Shown piece by piece: positions 39,931 through 50,845 of a stretch of 64,000 nt of DNA (positions are counted from its first letter, which is position 1; every line of letters begins with the position of its first letter). The position numbers were made by a program, and so were the translations under genes. The notes below the pieces were generated by a model. That model saw only the letters and a list, made by a program, of their open reading frames with translations, was not told where the DNA came from and did not search any database. This DNA is from Reinekea forsetii. Its GTDB lineage: Bacteria; Pseudomonadota; Gammaproteobacteria; Pseudomonadales; Natronospirillaceae. The DNA lies in NCBI RefSeq assembly GCF_018860385.1, contig NZ_JAHKPH010000011.1:410040-474039 (forward strand), read 5' to 3'.

Positions 39931-40746
39931 GTGGTATTAGCGTCAAAAAAACTGCTTGTCGGTATTTTGGTTGTAATAATAGCCGGATGCGTCAACCATT
40001 CGCGGTTTACCTCGATAGATCATGATAAATCGGTATTGAGTGCCACTGGTGAGCCTGAAATTGAATCTACGGTATACAGTAATGCTAACCCTCAATTTTA
40101 TTTAGTTAAGCCTGGAGATACCTTGTACTCTATAGCTTTTCGCTTTGGACTGGATTATAAAAAGCTCGCCAATGCCAATAATATTGATCGCAATTATGCC
40201 ATTTATGAAGGGCAGGCGTTGGCATTAAAAGAAGCATCTGCACCACAAATCACCGCAAAGCCAGCGGCTAAACCGGTCACGAAGCCTGCCTCAAGTAGTC
40301 CCTCGAAGTCAGTTACAAAAGTTAACAGTAGTAGTGCCAAAATTACCAAAGCAGTCAATGAATTGGGCTCTGAATCACCAGGGCAATGGAAGTGGCCACA
40401 TAATGGGAATATAGTGCGAACATATAAGTCTGGTTCGTCTACCCAGAAGGGCATTGATATCAGGGGCTCAATTGGCGATTCTATCACTGCAGCGGCGAGT
40501 GGAGTTGTCGTCTATGCAGGTAATGGGTTACCAGGCTATGGAAACTTGATTATTGTCGAACATTCTGGGTCTTTGTTAAGCGCTTACGCATTCGCTCAAC
40601 AAATACTGGTAAAAGAAAGCGACAAAGTTTCTGTCGGGCAGCAAATTGCTAAGATGGGCAAGCAGGGAGACCAGCCCGGCTTGCACTTCGAGATAAGACG
40701 GAACGGGAAACCAGTTAATCCACAGTCTTTTTTGCCAAAGCGCTAA
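39931..40746 (+). CDS. nlpD: Murein hydrolase activator NlpD (LysM-M23 lipoprotein)
   Basis: An outer-membrane lipoprotein that activates septal amidase AmiC. A short signal peptide ends in the lipobox I-A-G-C, followed by a LysM domain ([13 protein letters not shown]), a low-complexity linker and an M23/LytM domain. The LytM domain lacks the full set of zinc ligands (G-I-D-I in place of G-x-H-x-G-x-D and only one His in G-L-H-F-E), as expected for a non-catalytic activator. GTG at 39931 is preferred because GAGGA lies 10 bp upstream; an ATG at 39865 would give a 22-residue extension. Confidence 0.92.
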   Translation: MVLASKKLLVGILVVIIAGCVNHSRFTSIDHDKSVLSATGEPEIESTVYSNANPQFYLVKPGDTLYSIAFRFGLDYKKLANANNIDRNYAIYEGQALALKEASAPQITAKPAAKPVTKPASSSPSKSVTKVNSSSAKITKAVNELGSESPGQWKWPHNGNIVRTYKSGSSTQKGIDIRGSIGDSITAAASGVVVYAGNGLPGYGNLIIVEHSGSLLSAYAFAQQILVKESDKVSVGQQIAKMGKQGDQPGLHFEIRRNGKPVNPQSFLPKR

Positions 40747-40798
40747 AGATTTTGGACAGCGTTCCGATATAGAAAGTATAAAGCACAGGTGCAACACT

Positions 40799-41815
40799 AT
40801 GACAGAACTCAGGGAAGCCAATACTGCTATCGCAGAAGAACACATTAAGAGTTTCACTAACCTAATTAATGCTCCAGAAGAATCGGCTTACGCAGTCGAA
40901 GCTGAGCCATCCCAATTTGATGCCAATGAAGAAGATGGAGAGTTTCAAGACGCTCTCAATGCTAATGGCAACATGCAGCGCTCTCTGGATGCTACGCAGC
41001 TCTATTTAAACGAAATCGGCTTTTCGCCGTTACTGAGCCCTGAAGAAGAAGTCTACTTTGCTCGACTGGTGCGCAAAGGTGAGCCATCGGGCCGGAAGCG
41101 TATGATCGAAAGTAACTTACGTCTTGTGGTAAAAATTGCCAGACGATACCTAAATCGAGGTCTTACATTATTAGACTTGATCGAAGAAGGTAATCTGGGT
41201 TTGATCCGAGCGGTAGAGAAATTTGATCCTGAGCGAGGTTTCCGTTTTTCAACCTACGCTACCTGGTGGATCCGTCAAACCATTGAACGCGCGATTATGA
41301 ATCAAACGCGTACCATTCGTTTGCCCATCCATGTGGTTAAAGAACTAAACGTATATTTGCGTGCGGCACGTGAGCTGGCTCAGAAGTTGGATCATGAGCC
41401 AACACCTGAAGATATCGCGGAATTATTAGGTAAGCCGGTATCTGATGTTAAAAAAATGCTTTCACTGAACGAGCGTGTAACGTCAATTGATACTCCGGTT
41501 GGTCCGAGTTCAGAAAAGAGTCTGTTAGACACCGTTGCAGATGAGCACGCTAACGACCCATCTGATGACTTACAAGAGCAAGACTTAAAGCAATCGATTG
41601 ATCGCTGGTTAGACGAATTATCGGAAAAACAACGTGAAGTCGTTGCGCGCCGTTTTGGTTTAAGAGGTCATGAAACATCCACTCTTGAAGATGTGGGCCG
41701 AGAAATTGGATTAACTCGTGAGCGTGTGCGTCAGATTCAGGTAGAATCTTTGAAGCGACTTCGAGATATTATGGAAAAACAGGGGTTATCAGCTGTGGCC
41801 TTATTTGGCGCATAA
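40799..41815 (+). CDS. rpoS: RNA polymerase sigma factor RpoS
   Basis: A 338-residue stationary-phase and general stress sigma factor of the sigma-70 family. Region 1.2, region 2 ([15 protein letters not shown] and [12 protein letters not shown]), region 3 and the region 4 helix-turn-helix are present in order. Follows nlpD as usual; in E. coli the main rpoS promoter lies inside nlpD. Confidence 0.96.
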   Translation: MTELREANTAIAEEHIKSFTNLINAPEESAYAVEAEPSQFDANEEDGEFQDALNANGNMQRSLDATQLYLNEIGFSPLLSPEEEVYFARLVRKGEPSGRKRMIESNLRLVVKIARRYLNRGLTLLDLIEEGNLGLIRAVEKFDPERGFRFSTYATWWIRQTIERAIMNQTRTIRLPIHVVKELNVYLRAARELAQKLDHEPTPEDIAELLGKPVSDVKKMLSLNERVTSIDTPVGPSSEKSLLDTVADEHANDPSDDLQEQDLKQSIDRWLDELSEKQREVVARRFGLRGHETSTLEDVGREIGLTRERVRQIQVESLKRLRDIMEKQGLSAVALFGA

Positions 41816-41837
41816 CGATTGATGCAAACCCATGTAT

Positions 41838-41866
41838 AAAAAAAGCCGGCTAATGCCGGCTTTTTT
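41838..41866. terminator. Bidirectional terminator between rpoS and fdxA
   Basis: GCCGGC/GCCGGC stem over TAAT, flanked by A7 on the left and T6 on the right, so it can end transcripts from both sides. Confidence 0.9.
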
Positions 41867-41883
41867 GAGTTTAACGATTAGGT

Positions 41884-42207
41884 CTAACGTTCGAGTGCTT
41901 CGCGCTTTCCAGGAACGCCATTTTGTTCATCGGCTTCAGGGAGCGGATCTTTTTGTTCGGTAATATTTGGCCAAACTTCAGCAAGTTCAGCGTTTAATTC
42001 AATAAAATCGATCTGATCTGCGGGTATTTCATCTTCAGATAAAATGGCTTCTGCAGGGCACTCAGGCTCACAAAGCGCACAATCGATACACTCATCTGGA
42101 TGAATGACCAAAAAGTTTGGGCCTTCATAAAAGCAATCGACAGGGCATACTTCAACGCAGTCGGTGTACTTGCACTTGATGCAGTTTTCTAAGACAACAA
42201 AGGCCAT
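41884..42207 (-). CDS. fdxA: 7Fe ferredoxin FdxA
   Basis: A 107-residue ferredoxin with a [3Fe-4S] and a [4Fe-4S] cluster. The Cys set C-x7-C-x3-C-P and C-I-D-C-A-L-C-x3-C-P matches the Azotobacter/Pseudomonas FdxA type. Lies between rpoS and mutS as in Pseudomonas. Confidence 0.93.
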   Translation of the reverse strand: MAFVVLENCIKCKYTDCVEVCPVDCFYEGPNFLVIHPDECIDCALCEPECPAEAILSEDEIPADQIDFIELNAELAEVWPNITEQKDPLPEADEQNGVPGKREALER

Positions 42208-42338
42208 GAACTTTCTCTCTAAGTAAATTGGGACAATGCGCCTATTCTAGTGATCTAGCGGCAGAGTCTCAAGGTGATATTGATTCAATTATATCTCATA
42301 GATATTTCTAACGGTTATATAAAAGCTGTTTTTAATGA

Positions 42339-44966
42339 CTATAGCCGTTTTTTGCTTTCGTACAACCAGTCTAGAGCCTGTTTTGCTGTCATGTTGTCGA
42401 GCTCCAATGACTGCAGTGCATCGACTAACGGGTGCGCTGATACAGCAAAGAGATCGGCTTGCATAGGGCCTGCTGGTGGTTGGCTAGGCGAATGTGAGCT
42501 GTCAGCCTCTAAAGCTTTCGGCGCGTGTTCTGTACCTAAACTTATCGCTTCTAACTCAGCGAGTTTTTGTTTAGCGTGGCTGATGACAGATTCTGGGACG
42601 CCAGCTAATCGGGCTACTTGAATACCATAGCTTTGGCTAGCAGGCCCTGGTTGCACTCGATGTAAAAACACCAGCCTATCATCATGTTCGGTCGCATCCA
42701 GGTGCACGTTTGCGACTTCTGGATTAGCCTCCGCTAATGCGGTCATTTCAAAATAATGCGTCGCAAACAAAGTTAGGGCTTTTACTTGGCTGACTAATTG
42801 AGTTGCTGTTGACCAAGCTAAAGATAAGCCATCAAAAGTACTGGTGCCGCGACCAACTTCATCCATGATCACTAAGCTATTTTGTGTAGCATTGTGCAAA
42901 ATATTGGCTGTTTCGGTCATTTCCACCATGAACGTTGAGCGCCCGCCAGCCACATCATCTGAAGAGCCCATGCGGGTGAATATGCGGTCTATTGCGCCAA
43001 TTGTTGCTTTTTGCGCAGGCACGTAACTGCCAATACAAGCCAGTAAGGTTATTAAGGCGACTTGCCTCATATAGGTTGATTTACCGCCCATGTTTGGCCC
43101 GGTAATGATTTGCAAGCTAGAGCTTGCGTTGAGCAACGTATCATTCGGCACGAAAGGTACCGTCGAAAGTGATTCAATGACAGGGTGCCTACCGGCTTCA
43201 ATATCAATACCAGCTCGCTCCACCAAAGAAGGGGCCACCCAGTTTAGTTGATCGGCGCAATGGCTTAAGCAACATAAAACGTCTAACTCTATGATGGCAT
43301 TACAGGTCTGCTGCAGTGCTTCAATGTCGGCCCCTAGTCGTTGGACGAGCGATTCGTACAAGGCTTTTTCTTTGCTGAGTGCTCGGCTTTTTGCACTGAG
43401 AGCTTTGTCTTCGAATGCTTTTAACTCGGGAATAATGAAACGTTCTGCGTTTTTCAGAGTTTGCCTACGAACATATTCAACGGGCGCGTCAGCCGATTGG
43501 GATTTACTGATTTCTATGTAGTAACCGTGAACACGGTTATAACCGACTTTTAAAGAGGCTAATCCGGTTCGTTCTTTTTCGTCGGCTTCCAGTTTTGATA
43601 AAAACTCTGCTGCATTGGCGTCTAAGTTACGCAGTTCATCTAGCTCGTTATCATAACCATCGGCAATAACCCCGCCTTCTCTGATGATGACTGGCGGATT
43701 ATCGATTATGGCCCGCTTAAGTTCGTCTACCCATTTTGAGTCGGCCGTTAACTGTCCACTGATATTGGTTAAAAGAGGGGAGTCTATCTCCGCTAATAAT
43801 GATTTTAGATCGGGCACGGCTATCAGCGCTTCGCGCAGTCGAATTAGGTCGCGTGGGCGAGCGGAACCAAGTGCAACTCGAGTCATAACCCGTTCAATAT
43901 CGCCAATAGGTTTGAGTTGTTGTTCGAGTGCTTCGTAACGAAAACCTTCGAGCAGTGAGCTAATGGCCTGTTGTCGTTCCTTTAGCACTTGCTGATCACG
44001 CAACGGGCGATTTAACCAACGTCTTAAGGCTCGGCTTCCCATTGCAGTTGAGGTGTTGTCCATTAGGGCGTAAAGGGTGTTGCCATCTTCGCCGCGAACA
44101 TTAATGTCGATTTCTAAATTTCGTCGCGTCGCGCCATCTAACAATACGCTTTCTTCGTAGCGCTCTGCGGTTATGGCGCGAATATGAGGCAGGTCGCCTC
44201 GTTGTGTTTCTTTGGCGTATTGTATTAAGCAGCCAGCCGCACGAATGGCGGTATGCATTTTTTCTATACCAAAGCCGGATAAGTCTTTGGTTTTAAATTG
44301 AGTGGTTAAGGCATCAACACTTGTGTCGTAGTCAAACTGCCAGATGGGCTGGCTGCGCAATGCGCTTTCAGTCTGAGTAGTTGGTAGGTCTAAGTCTTCT
44401 GGGTGAAGCAACTCACGTATTTTTAAGCGCTCTAATTCGGCTTCTAAACTGGCGTTGTCTGATAGTTCTTGTACAGAAAACCGTCCCCCGGCCATATCAA
44501 GTGTCGCTAGCCCCCAAGTTGCTTCGCTTAAAAAGACACAGCCTAATAAGTTTTCTTGCCGATCCTGCAAATAAGCTTCGTCGCTGAGTGTGCCCGGTGT
44601 GAGTACGCGAACTACTTTGCGCTCTACAGGACCTTTTGTTGTGGCTGGGTCTCCAACTTGCTCACACACCGCAACGGTGTGCCCACCTTGCACTAATCTG
44701 GCGATGTAATTCTCAGCGGCATGATAGGGAATCCCAGCCATAGGGATAGGTTGGCCTCCACTTTGGCCACGTTTCGTTAACGTAATATCCAGTAACCGAG
44801 CGGCATTTTTAGCATCGTCAAAAAACAGTTCGTAGAAATCGCCCATTCTATAAAAAAGGAGGTCATTTGGGTGATCCTTTTTTAAGCGGAAATATTGTTG
44901 CATCATTGGCGTATGTTTTGGTGCGTCACTGGCAGATGCTTGGGCGTTACGAGCTGTTTTTGTCAT
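42339..44966 (-). CDS. mutS: DNA mismatch repair protein MutS
   Basis: An 875-residue mismatch sensor ATPase. The N-terminal mismatch-binding motif F-Y-R/E-L-F-F is near residue 45; the C-terminal ATPase has G-P-N-M-G-G-K-S-T (Walker A), D-E-V-G-R-G-T-S-T (Walker B and signature) and the dimerisation tail. A GTG two codons earlier is possible. The nearest upstream sequence is the repeat-rich interval. Confidence 0.96.
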   Translation of the reverse strand: MTKTARNAQASASDAPKHTPMMQQYFRLKKDHPNDLLFYRMGDFYELFFDDAKNAARLLDITLTKRGQSGGQPIPMAGIPYHAAENYIARLVQGGHTVAVCEQVGDPATTKGPVERKVVRVLTPGTLSDEAYLQDRQENLLGCVFLSEATWGLATLDMAGGRFSVQELSDNASLEAELERLKIRELLHPEDLDLPTTQTESALRSQPIWQFDYDTSVDALTTQFKTKDLSGFGIEKMHTAIRAAGCLIQYAKETQRGDLPHIRAITAERYEESVLLDGATRRNLEIDINVRGEDGNTLYALMDNTSTAMGSRALRRWLNRPLRDQQVLKERQQAISSLLEGFRYEALEQQLKPIGDIERVMTRVALGSARPRDLIRLREALIAVPDLKSLLAEIDSPLLTNISGQLTADSKWVDELKRAIIDNPPVIIREGGVIADGYDNELDELRNLDANAAEFLSKLEADEKERTGLASLKVGYNRVHGYYIEISKSQSADAPVEYVRRQTLKNAERFIIPELKAFEDKALSAKSRALSKEKALYESLVQRLGADIEALQQTCNAIIELDVLCCLSHCADQLNWVAPSLVERAGIDIEAGRHPVIESLSTVPFVPNDTLLNASSSLQIITGPNMGGKSTYMRQVALITLLACIGSYVPAQKATIGAIDRIFTRMGSSDDVAGGRSTFMVEMTETANILHNATQNSLVIMDEVGRGTSTFDGLSLAWSTATQLVSQVKALTLFATHYFEMTALAEANPEVANVHLDATEHDDRLVFLHRVQPGPASQSYGIQVARLAGVPESVISHAKQKLAELEAISLGTEHAPKALEADSSHSPSQPPAGPMQADLFAVSAHPLVDALQSLELDNMTAKQALDWLYESKKRL

Positions 44967-45130
44967 GATCACTACTTATAAAAAAATGAATTCAAACCTG
45001 AATATTGAATAGAGTCGCCTAAATTTACAAAGTCAAAAGCGGCGCACAGAATAGCAAATTTCCTCCTAAAACGAAAAACAATCATATCCACCCGCCAACC
45101 CAAGTCACAGCACCAAAACCCACCATGATG

Positions 45131-45384
45131 ACTGGCTACACTTCCGCAGGTCGCTGTTCGCGCATACTGCGCCGCTTAATTTCGCCATCCATGGCTCAGG
45201 TGCCCGCTCCAGCAAAGCCACCCACCAAGCCTAATCACAGCATCAAGCCCAGATAAGAGCGCGTTAAGCAAAGCCGCGACGGTTTTAAATGTTTTAAACT
45301 CGCTTGCAACTTGAAGCTAACCGCTGGCAGCTTTGAACCCGCTTTTGACCTTACCCGAAGCCAGCAGCCCGCAGCCCAAAACAC
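45131..45384 (+). repeat. Direct repeat block, copy A
   Basis: Starts at ACTGGCTACACTTCCGC and ends near the CAGCCC run. It matches copy B over most of its length, with scattered substitutions. It carries only one heptamer-like unit (GCTTGCA) before TTGAAGC. Confidence 0.8.
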
Positions 45385-45404
45385 ATCAGTAAACCCGCCT
45401 CGGT

Positions 45405-45724
45405 GACTGGCTTCACTTCCGCGGGTCGCTGTTCGCGCATCCTGCGCCGCTTAACTTCGCCATCCATGGCTCAGGTGCCCGCTCCAGCAAAGCCACCCAC
45501 CAAAGCTAATCACAGCACCAATCCTAAAGAAGAGTGTGTAAAGTGCGGCAAAGCCGCGATGATTATAAATGTTTTGAACTCGCTTGCAGCTTGCAGCTTG
45601 CAGCTTGCAGCTTGCAGCTTGCAGCTTGCAGCTTGCAGCTTGCAGCTTGCAGCTTGAAGCTAACCGCTGGCAGCTTTGAACCCGCTTTTGACCTTACCCG
45701 CAGCCAGCGCCCCCAGCCAAAAAC
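45405..45724 (+). repeat. Direct repeat block, copy B with expanded heptamers
   Basis: Repeats copy A from ACTGGCTTCACTTCCGC to the GCAGCC-rich end. It is longer by roughly 65 bp, nearly all explained by the tandem GCTTGCA array at the place where copy A has one unit. Confidence 0.8.
45582..45651 (+). repeat. Tandem array of 10 GCTTGCA heptamers
   Basis: Ten perfect consecutive units, followed by a degenerate GCTTGAA. Because 7 is not a multiple of 3 the array is not under coding constraint. Likely variable in copy number between isolates by strand slippage. Confidence 0.92.
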
Positions 45725-45800
45725 AATCACCATAACTAATCAAAAGCACCAACCTTAAAAACGAACACCCAAAACAAACAAAAGTCGCAATAATTACAGT

Positions 45801-45845
45801 GGTTTTGACCTTACTTGCAGCTTGCAGCTTATAACTTGCAGCTCC
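45801..45845 (+). repeat. Third partial relic of the repeat block
   Basis: TTTTGACCTTAC followed by two GCTTGCA-like units and further TTGCAGCT copies: the tail end of the larger block seems to be present once more, shortly before pncC. Confidence 0.6.
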
Positions 45846-45891
45846 ACAACATAGCCCGTTAAAATCGCATCAAACAACTGGAGTGCATACA

Positions 45892-46353
45892 ATGAACCTT
45901 AGTGAAGTGGCTAGGTTGCTGGAGCTTAGAAGTGAAACTTTAGTGGCTATCGAATCCTGTACGGGTGGTGGAATCGCCGCTTTGTGTACTTCAATTCCGG
46001 GTAGCTCAGTTTGGTTTGAAGGAGGCTGGGTGACCTATTCAAATGAAATGAAAGTAAAGCTAGGGGTGCCCAAGCATTTAATTGACGATCACGGCGCAGT
46101 AAGTTCAGAAGTGGCCGCGGCCATGGCTAAATGCGGTCAGATTGAATCGGGTGCCAATTGGGCGGTTTCTGTAACAGGTATTGCTGGCCCCGGTGGTGGG
46201 AGTGAGCAAAAGCCTGTTGGGACGGTCTGGTTTGGTATCGCGTCGGCCACTTCGGTAAATACCTTTAAGCGCAGCTTTAAAGGTGATCGAGCCTGTGTTC
46301 GGCAGCAAGCGGTAGACTATGCATTGGAGCAGCTTACGCTTTATTTGCGATAA
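45892..46353 (+). CDS. pncC: CinA C-terminal domain protein, nicotinamide-nucleotide amidohydrolase
   Basis: A 153-residue stand-alone CinA C-terminal domain that converts NMN to nicotinate mononucleotide in pyridine nucleotide salvage. Conserved E-S-C-T-G-G near residue 23, S-S-V-W-F-E-G-G-W-V-T-Y-S and G-I-A-G-P-G-G-G. A GGAG ribosome-binding site precedes the ATG; an upstream GTG is less likely. Located before recA, as in many gammaproteobacteria. Confidence 0.93.
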   Translation: MNLSEVARLLELRSETLVAIESCTGGGIAALCTSIPGSSVWFEGGWVTYSNEMKVKLGVPKHLIDDHGAVSSEVAAAMAKCGQIESGANWAVSVTGIAGPGGGSEQKPVGTVWFGIASATSVNTFKRSFKGDRACVRQQAVDYALEQLTLYLR

Positions 46354-46399
46354 AAAACAAATTAATGCTTGTCATCTAAATTCTAAACATGTAAAAATA

Positions 46400-46415
46400 C
46401 TGTTTATTCATACAG
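46400..46415 (+). promoter_or_regulatory. LexA (SOS) box upstream of recA
   Basis: CTGT-N8-ACAG, exactly the gammaproteobacterial LexA consensus, 24 bp before the recA ATG. Confidence 0.92.
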
Positions 46416-46439
46416 CACTTGACCAGGATACCAAAAACC

Positions 46440-47522
46440 ATGGAAACCAATAAAGAAAAAGCACTTACGGCCGCCTTATCGCAAATTGAACGTCAATTCG
46501 GTAAAGGTTCAGTTATGCGCATGGGCGATCAACAAGATGTCGTTATGCCGGCCATTTCTACCGGTTCGTTGGGACTTGATATTGCATTAGGCATAGGCGG
46601 TTTGCCAAAAGGTCGTGTTGTTGAAATTTACGGTCCTGAATCTTCTGGTAAAACAACCCTTACGTTGCAAGTTGTTGCAGAAGCGCAAAAAGCTGGTGGC
46701 ACCTGTGCGTTCGTAGATGCAGAGCATGCGTTAGACCCTTCTTATGCTAAGAAGCTTGGCGTAAACGTTGATGATTTATTGGTGTCTCAACCAGATACAG
46801 GCGAGCAAGCACTAGAAATTACCGATATGTTGGTTCGTTCTAATGCTGTAGACGTTATCATTGTCGATTCGGTTGCAGCCTTGGTACCTAAAGCTGAAAT
46901 TGAAGGCGAAATGGGCGATCACCACGTTGGTTTGCAAGCGCGTTTAATGTCACAAGCACTGCGCAAAATTACCGGGAATATTAAAACAGCTAACTGCTTG
47001 GTGATATTCATTAACCAGATTCGTATGAAAATCGGCGTAATGTTTGGTAATCCTGAAACCACTACAGGTGGTAACGCCTTGAAATTCTACTCATCTGTTC
47101 GCTTAGATATTCGTCGAACGGGTACCGTGAAAGACGGTGACGAGGTGATCGGGTCTGAGACTCGGGTTAAGGTGGTTAAAAATAAGGTTTCACCGCCATT
47201 TAAACAGGCTGAATTCCAAATTATGTATGGTAAGGGTATTTACCATATGGGCGAAGTAATTGATTTGGGCGTTAAAATTGGCCTAGTTGAAAAAGCAGGC
47301 GCATGGTACAGCTATAAAGGTAATAAGATTGGCCAAGGTAAAGCTAACTCGGCTCGCTTCTTAGAAGAGAATAAAGAAATTGCTAACGAAATTGAAACGG
47401 CTATCCGTGCTCAGTTTTTAAATAAAGGCAGTAATAAAGATGAAGCTTCTGCTGAAGACGGTGCCGCCGCACCGAAAGCAGCAAAAGCGAAGGGTAAAGC
47501 GAAAGAAAGCACTGCCCAATAA
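46440..47522 (+). CDS. recA: Recombinase RecA
   Basis: A 360-residue recombinase and LexA co-protease. Walker [10 protein letters not shown], loop L1/L2 regions and the M-R-M-G-D-Q N-terminal helix are intact; the C-terminal tail is Lys/Ala-rich and more basic than in E. coli. The ATG downstream of AGGA is chosen over a TTG earlier in the frame. Confidence 0.97.
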   Translation: METNKEKALTAALSQIERQFGKGSVMRMGDQQDVVMPAISTGSLGLDIALGIGGLPKGRVVEIYGPESSGKTTLTLQVVAEAQKAGGTCAFVDAEHALDPSYAKKLGVNVDDLLVSQPDTGEQALEITDMLVRSNAVDVIIVDSVAALVPKAEIEGEMGDHHVGLQARLMSQALRKITGNIKTANCLVIFINQIRMKIGVMFGNPETTTGGNALKFYSSVRLDIRRTGTVKDGDEVIGSETRVKVVKNKVSPPFKQAEFQIMYGKGIYHMGEVIDLGVKIGLVEKAGAWYSYKGNKIGQGKANSARFLEENKEIANEIETAIRAQFLNKGSNKDEASAEDGAAAPKAAKAKGKAKESTAQ

Positions 47523-47562
47523 AGTTTTTGGAATACCTGAGTCAGGGATGACAATCCAACAG

Positions 47563-47590
47563 CGCCTTGTTGAAAGCAAGGCGTTTCTAT
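47563..47590 (+). terminator. Partial terminator between recA and recX
   Basis: CGCCTTG/CAAGGCG stem and a T-rich tail interrupted by C. Such a leaky terminator between recA and recX, as in E. coli, would let only part of the transcripts continue into recX. Confidence 0.75.
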
Positions 47591-47606
47591 TTAAGGTGAA
47601 CTGGTT

Positions 47607-48065
47607 GTGAGTATTTGGAATACAGCACTCAATATTTTAGCTCGACGAGAGCATTCTCAGTCGGAGCTATTGACTAAGTTGCAGTCGCGGTTTCCAGAAA
47701 GCCTTGATGAAATAGAGAATGTTGTAGAGCGCTTACAAGAGCAAGGGTTGCAAAGCGATGAGCGCTACGCCCAAATGTGGTTCAATGGGCAAATTGCAAA
47801 GTACAGAGGTCCTAAACGCATTCAATATGAATCACGGCAGAAGGGTATTTCCAGCCGGATCGAAGCTCTACTTAGCCAATCTGAAATCGATTGGTGCCAA
47901 TTAGCGCTTGATGCTGTTTCGAGACGGTACTCTAATGGGGCCAGCTATGATGATAAAGCAAAAATCTATCGGTTTTTAAGCTACCGAGGGTTCAGCGGTA
48001 ATATGATCCAATTTGCTTTTGATGAACTCCATTCTCAATTCAAAGAGCATCAAGACCCACTCTAG
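47607..48065 (+). CDS. recX: Recombination regulatory protein RecX
   Basis: A 152-residue all-helical inhibitor of RecA filaments. The R-R-E-H-S-Q-S-E-L motif near residue 13, D-E-R-Y-A and K-A-K/I-Y-R-F-L-S-Y-R-G-F near the end are typical. Starts at GTG. Downstream of recA on the same strand. Confidence 0.9.
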   Translation: MSIWNTALNILARREHSQSELLTKLQSRFPESLDEIENVVERLQEQGLQSDERYAQMWFNGQIAKYRGPKRIQYESRQKGISSRIEALLSQSEIDWCQLALDAVSRRYSNGASYDDKAKIYRFLSYRGFSGNMIQFAFDELHSQFKEHQDPL

Positions 48066-48236
48066 GCTTGATACAATTCTCATCATTGGTTTGCATTGTG
48101 TAATCCAATCAAAATTCTTGCTCTATTTTTGCTCATTTCTAGGGCTATCCTCGCCTATTCCCTGTTTCATAAGCCTGATCATGTGTGTACTATTAGCGGT
48201 CTTTTTAGTCGAAACTAACATTGAGATAGCATTTTC

Positions 48237-50843
48237 ATGAAAACCGCCGAAATTCGCAGTCGCTTTTTAAACTTTTTTGAAAAAAACCAGCATAAAATCG
48301 TCTCAGGAGGCTCTTTAGTTCCTCACAATGACCCTACTTTGCTTTTCACCAATGCGGGAATGAATCAATTTAAAGATGTTTTCCTGGGCAATGAAAAGCG
48401 GGATTACACGCGAGCAACTACCTCTCAACGCTGTGTTAGAGCCGGCGGTAAACACAATGATTTGGAAAACGTAGGTTATACAGCGCGACACCACACATTT
48501 TTCGAAATGTTGGGTAACTTCAGTTTCGGCGATTATTTTAAAGAAGAAGCAATTCGATTTGCGTGGACATTCTTAACGGTAGAGCTTGGTTTACCAAAAG
48601 AAAAGCTTTGGGTAACTGTATATAAAGACGATGACGAAGCGGCTGATATCTGGGTAAATAAAATTGGCGTTGACCCTAATCGGTTGTCTCGATTAGGCGA
48701 TAAAGATAATTTCTGGATGATGGGTGATACTGGCCCTTGTGGACCGAGCTCCGAAATTTTCTATGACCATGGCGAAGATGTTCCAGGTGGACCTCCAGGT
48801 TCAAAAGACGATGACTTAGATCGCTATATTGAAATTTGGAACCTAGTTTTTATGCAATTCGATACGTTGGAAAGCGGGGCGCGTGTTCCTTTGCCTAAAC
48901 CTTCTATTGATACAGGTATGGGGCTAGAGCGTTTAGCGGCTATTTTACAAGGCGTACACAGTAACTACGAAATCGATATCTTCCAAAGTTTAATTAAAGC
49001 GGCCATGAGAGAAACAGGCTGTACCGATATCGAAAACCGGTCATTGCGCGTTATCGCAGATCATATCCGCTCGGCAGGCTTTTTAATTGTCGATGGTGTT
49101 GTTCCTTCAAACGAAGGCCGAGGTTATGTATTAAGACGTATTATACGTCGTGCGATTCGTCATGGGCATCAACTAGGGTGTACTCAAACCTTTTTCTATA
49201 AACTCATCGATGATCTCATCATTGAAATGGGTGGTGCCTACCCAGAGCTTGATAAGCTTTCGGATCACATTAAAAAAGTTCTCAAAATTGAAGAAGAGCA
49301 ATTCGCACGTACCCTTGAAAACGGCATGGCTATTTTAAATGATGGCATTAAAGCGCTTACTTCAGATGTGGTCCCTGGTGAATTGGTTTTCAAGTTATAC
49401 GATACCTTCGGATTCCCAGCCGACTTAACGGCCGATGTGGCTCGTGAAAATGGCTTAACTATTGATGTTGAAGGTTTTGAAGCCGCTATGGCTGAACAGC
49501 GTAAACAGTCGCAATCGGCCAGTAAGTTTAAAATGGATCGAGACGTGGATTTAGCCTTAGACGGTGCTACAGAGTTTCTAGGCTACGATTCATTAGTGGC
49601 TGAAAGTCAGGTTCTCAAGCTCTTAAGCGGTCAAGATGCCGTTGATTCGTTAAAAGCGGGAGACACAGGTACTGTTATTTTAAATAGAACGCCTTTTTAT
49701 GCTGAATCAGGTGGGCAATCAGGTGATATGGGGCAGCTAACCGCGCCCGGAATTAAGCTCGAAGTTTCTGACTGTACAAAATTACAAGGCCATCACTTGC
49801 ATACAGTAACGGTTTTAGAGGGTGAGTTAACTGTAGGTACTCAGCTAACGGCTACCGTGAAGCGCGAAGAACGCTTAAATACCGCTCGCCACCACAGTGC
49901 TACGCATTTGTTGCACGCGGCGCTGCGTAAAGTATTAGGGGAGCACGTTCAGCAGCGAGGCTCGATGGTTGCTTTTGATAAACTTCGTTTCGATTTTTCT
50001 AACTTAGAAGCCGTCACTCCAAGTGAGTTGAGAGAAGTAGAGCGACTCGTTAATGAGCAAATTCAAGCCAATACGTCAGTAAAGACAGAGTTGATGGATA
50101 TTGATTCTGCCCGTGATGCCGGTGCAATGGCGTTGTTTGGCGAAAAGTACGATGATGAAGTTCGCGTTCTTTCTATGGGGACGGAAGGTTTTTCAAAAGA
50201 ATTGTGTGGCGGAACACATGTGGAGCGAACCGGTGATATTGGATTGTTGCGCATAACGGCAGAGTCCGGTATTGCTGCAGGTATCCGGCGAATAGAGGCG
50301 GTTGTTGGCCCTTATGCTATGGCGCAATTGCACGCCGAGGATGATTTAGTATCCCAGTTGCGAGGCACATTTAAGTGTTCAACTGAGCAGCTACCCAGTA
50401 AAGCTCAAGCGAGCTTAGTGCAAATAAAAGAACTGGAAAAAACCATTGAGCAACTGAAAGCTAAAATGGCGTCGGCCGCAGCCGGTGATTTAACGGGAAG
50501 TGCTGTTGATGTTAATGGCGTTAAAGTTTTAGCCGCACGGCTAGACGGTGTTGACGCTAAGTCATTACGTACCACGATGGACCAAATGAAAGATAAGCTA
50601 GGCAGCGCCATTATTGTATTGGCGGCCGTAAATGACAATAAGGTTCAATTAGCCGCGGGTGTGACTAAAGATCAAATATCGCAAGTTAAAGCAGGCGATG
50701 TGGTTAACGCGATTGGTGCGCCCATTGGTGCTAAAGGTGGTGGTAAGCCAGATATGGCCATGGCCGGCGGTGGCGACAGTGCCAAACTTGATGAAGCACT
50801 TGCGAGCCTGGTTGATTGGGTGCGCACTAAGCTGGGCGGATAA
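48237..50843 (+). CDS. alaS: Alanine--tRNA ligase
   Basis: An 868-residue class II synthetase. Motif 1 to 3 in the catalytic domain ([11 protein letters not shown]), editing domain zinc ligands H-H-S-A-T-H and C-G-G-T-H, and a C-terminal G-rich oligomerisation domain. Downstream gene lysC starts 2 bp after its stop. Confidence 0.97.
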   Translation: MKTAEIRSRFLNFFEKNQHKIVSGGSLVPHNDPTLLFTNAGMNQFKDVFLGNEKRDYTRATTSQRCVRAGGKHNDLENVGYTARHHTFFEMLGNFSFGDYFKEEAIRFAWTFLTVELGLPKEKLWVTVYKDDDEAADIWVNKIGVDPNRLSRLGDKDNFWMMGDTGPCGPSSEIFYDHGEDVPGGPPGSKDDDLDRYIEIWNLVFMQFDTLESGARVPLPKPSIDTGMGLERLAAILQGVHSNYEIDIFQSLIKAAMRETGCTDIENRSLRVIADHIRSAGFLIVDGVVPSNEGRGYVLRRIIRRAIRHGHQLGCTQTFFYKLIDDLIIEMGGAYPELDKLSDHIKKVLKIEEEQFARTLENGMAILNDGIKALTSDVVPGELVFKLYDTFGFPADLTADVARENGLTIDVEGFEAAMAEQRKQSQSASKFKMDRDVDLALDGATEFLGYDSLVAESQVLKLLSGQDAVDSLKAGDTGTVILNRTPFYAESGGQSGDMGQLTAPGIKLEVSDCTKLQGHHLHTVTVLEGELTVGTQLTATVKREERLNTARHHSATHLLHAALRKVLGEHVQQRGSMVAFDKLRFDFSNLEAVTPSELREVERLVNEQIQANTSVKTELMDIDSARDAGAMALFGEKYDDEVRVLSMGTEGFSKELCGGTHVERTGDIGLLRITAESGIAAGIRRIEAVVGPYAMAQLHAEDDLVSQLRGTFKCSTEQLPSKAQASLVQIKELEKTIEQLKAKMASAAAGDLTGSAVDVNGVKVLAARLDGVDAKSLRTTMDQMKDKLGSAIIVLAAVNDNKVQLAAGVTKDQISQVKAGDVVNAIGAPIGAKGGGKPDMAMAGGGDSAKLDEALASLVDWVRTKLGG

Positions 50844-50845
50844 TT

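Larger units (their letters stand above)
44973..45891. repeat. Non-coding repeat-rich interval between mutS and pncC
   Basis: About 0.9 kb without a credible gene. It contains two diverged direct copies of a ~250 bp block, a heptamer array in the second copy and a short third relic near 45801-45845. The start of the second block can be read as an ORF in several frames, but only as Leu/Gln/Ala/Cys repeats. Confidence 0.85.

Noticed and set aside
45582..45651. Possible CRISPR array
   Set aside because: The units are only 7 bp and perfectly contiguous, with no spacers and no cas genes.
45403..45758. Overlapping reading frames with Leu-Gln-Ala-Cys repeats
   Set aside because: They are translations of the GCTTGCA array and its flanks, have no ribosome-binding site and are open in several frames.
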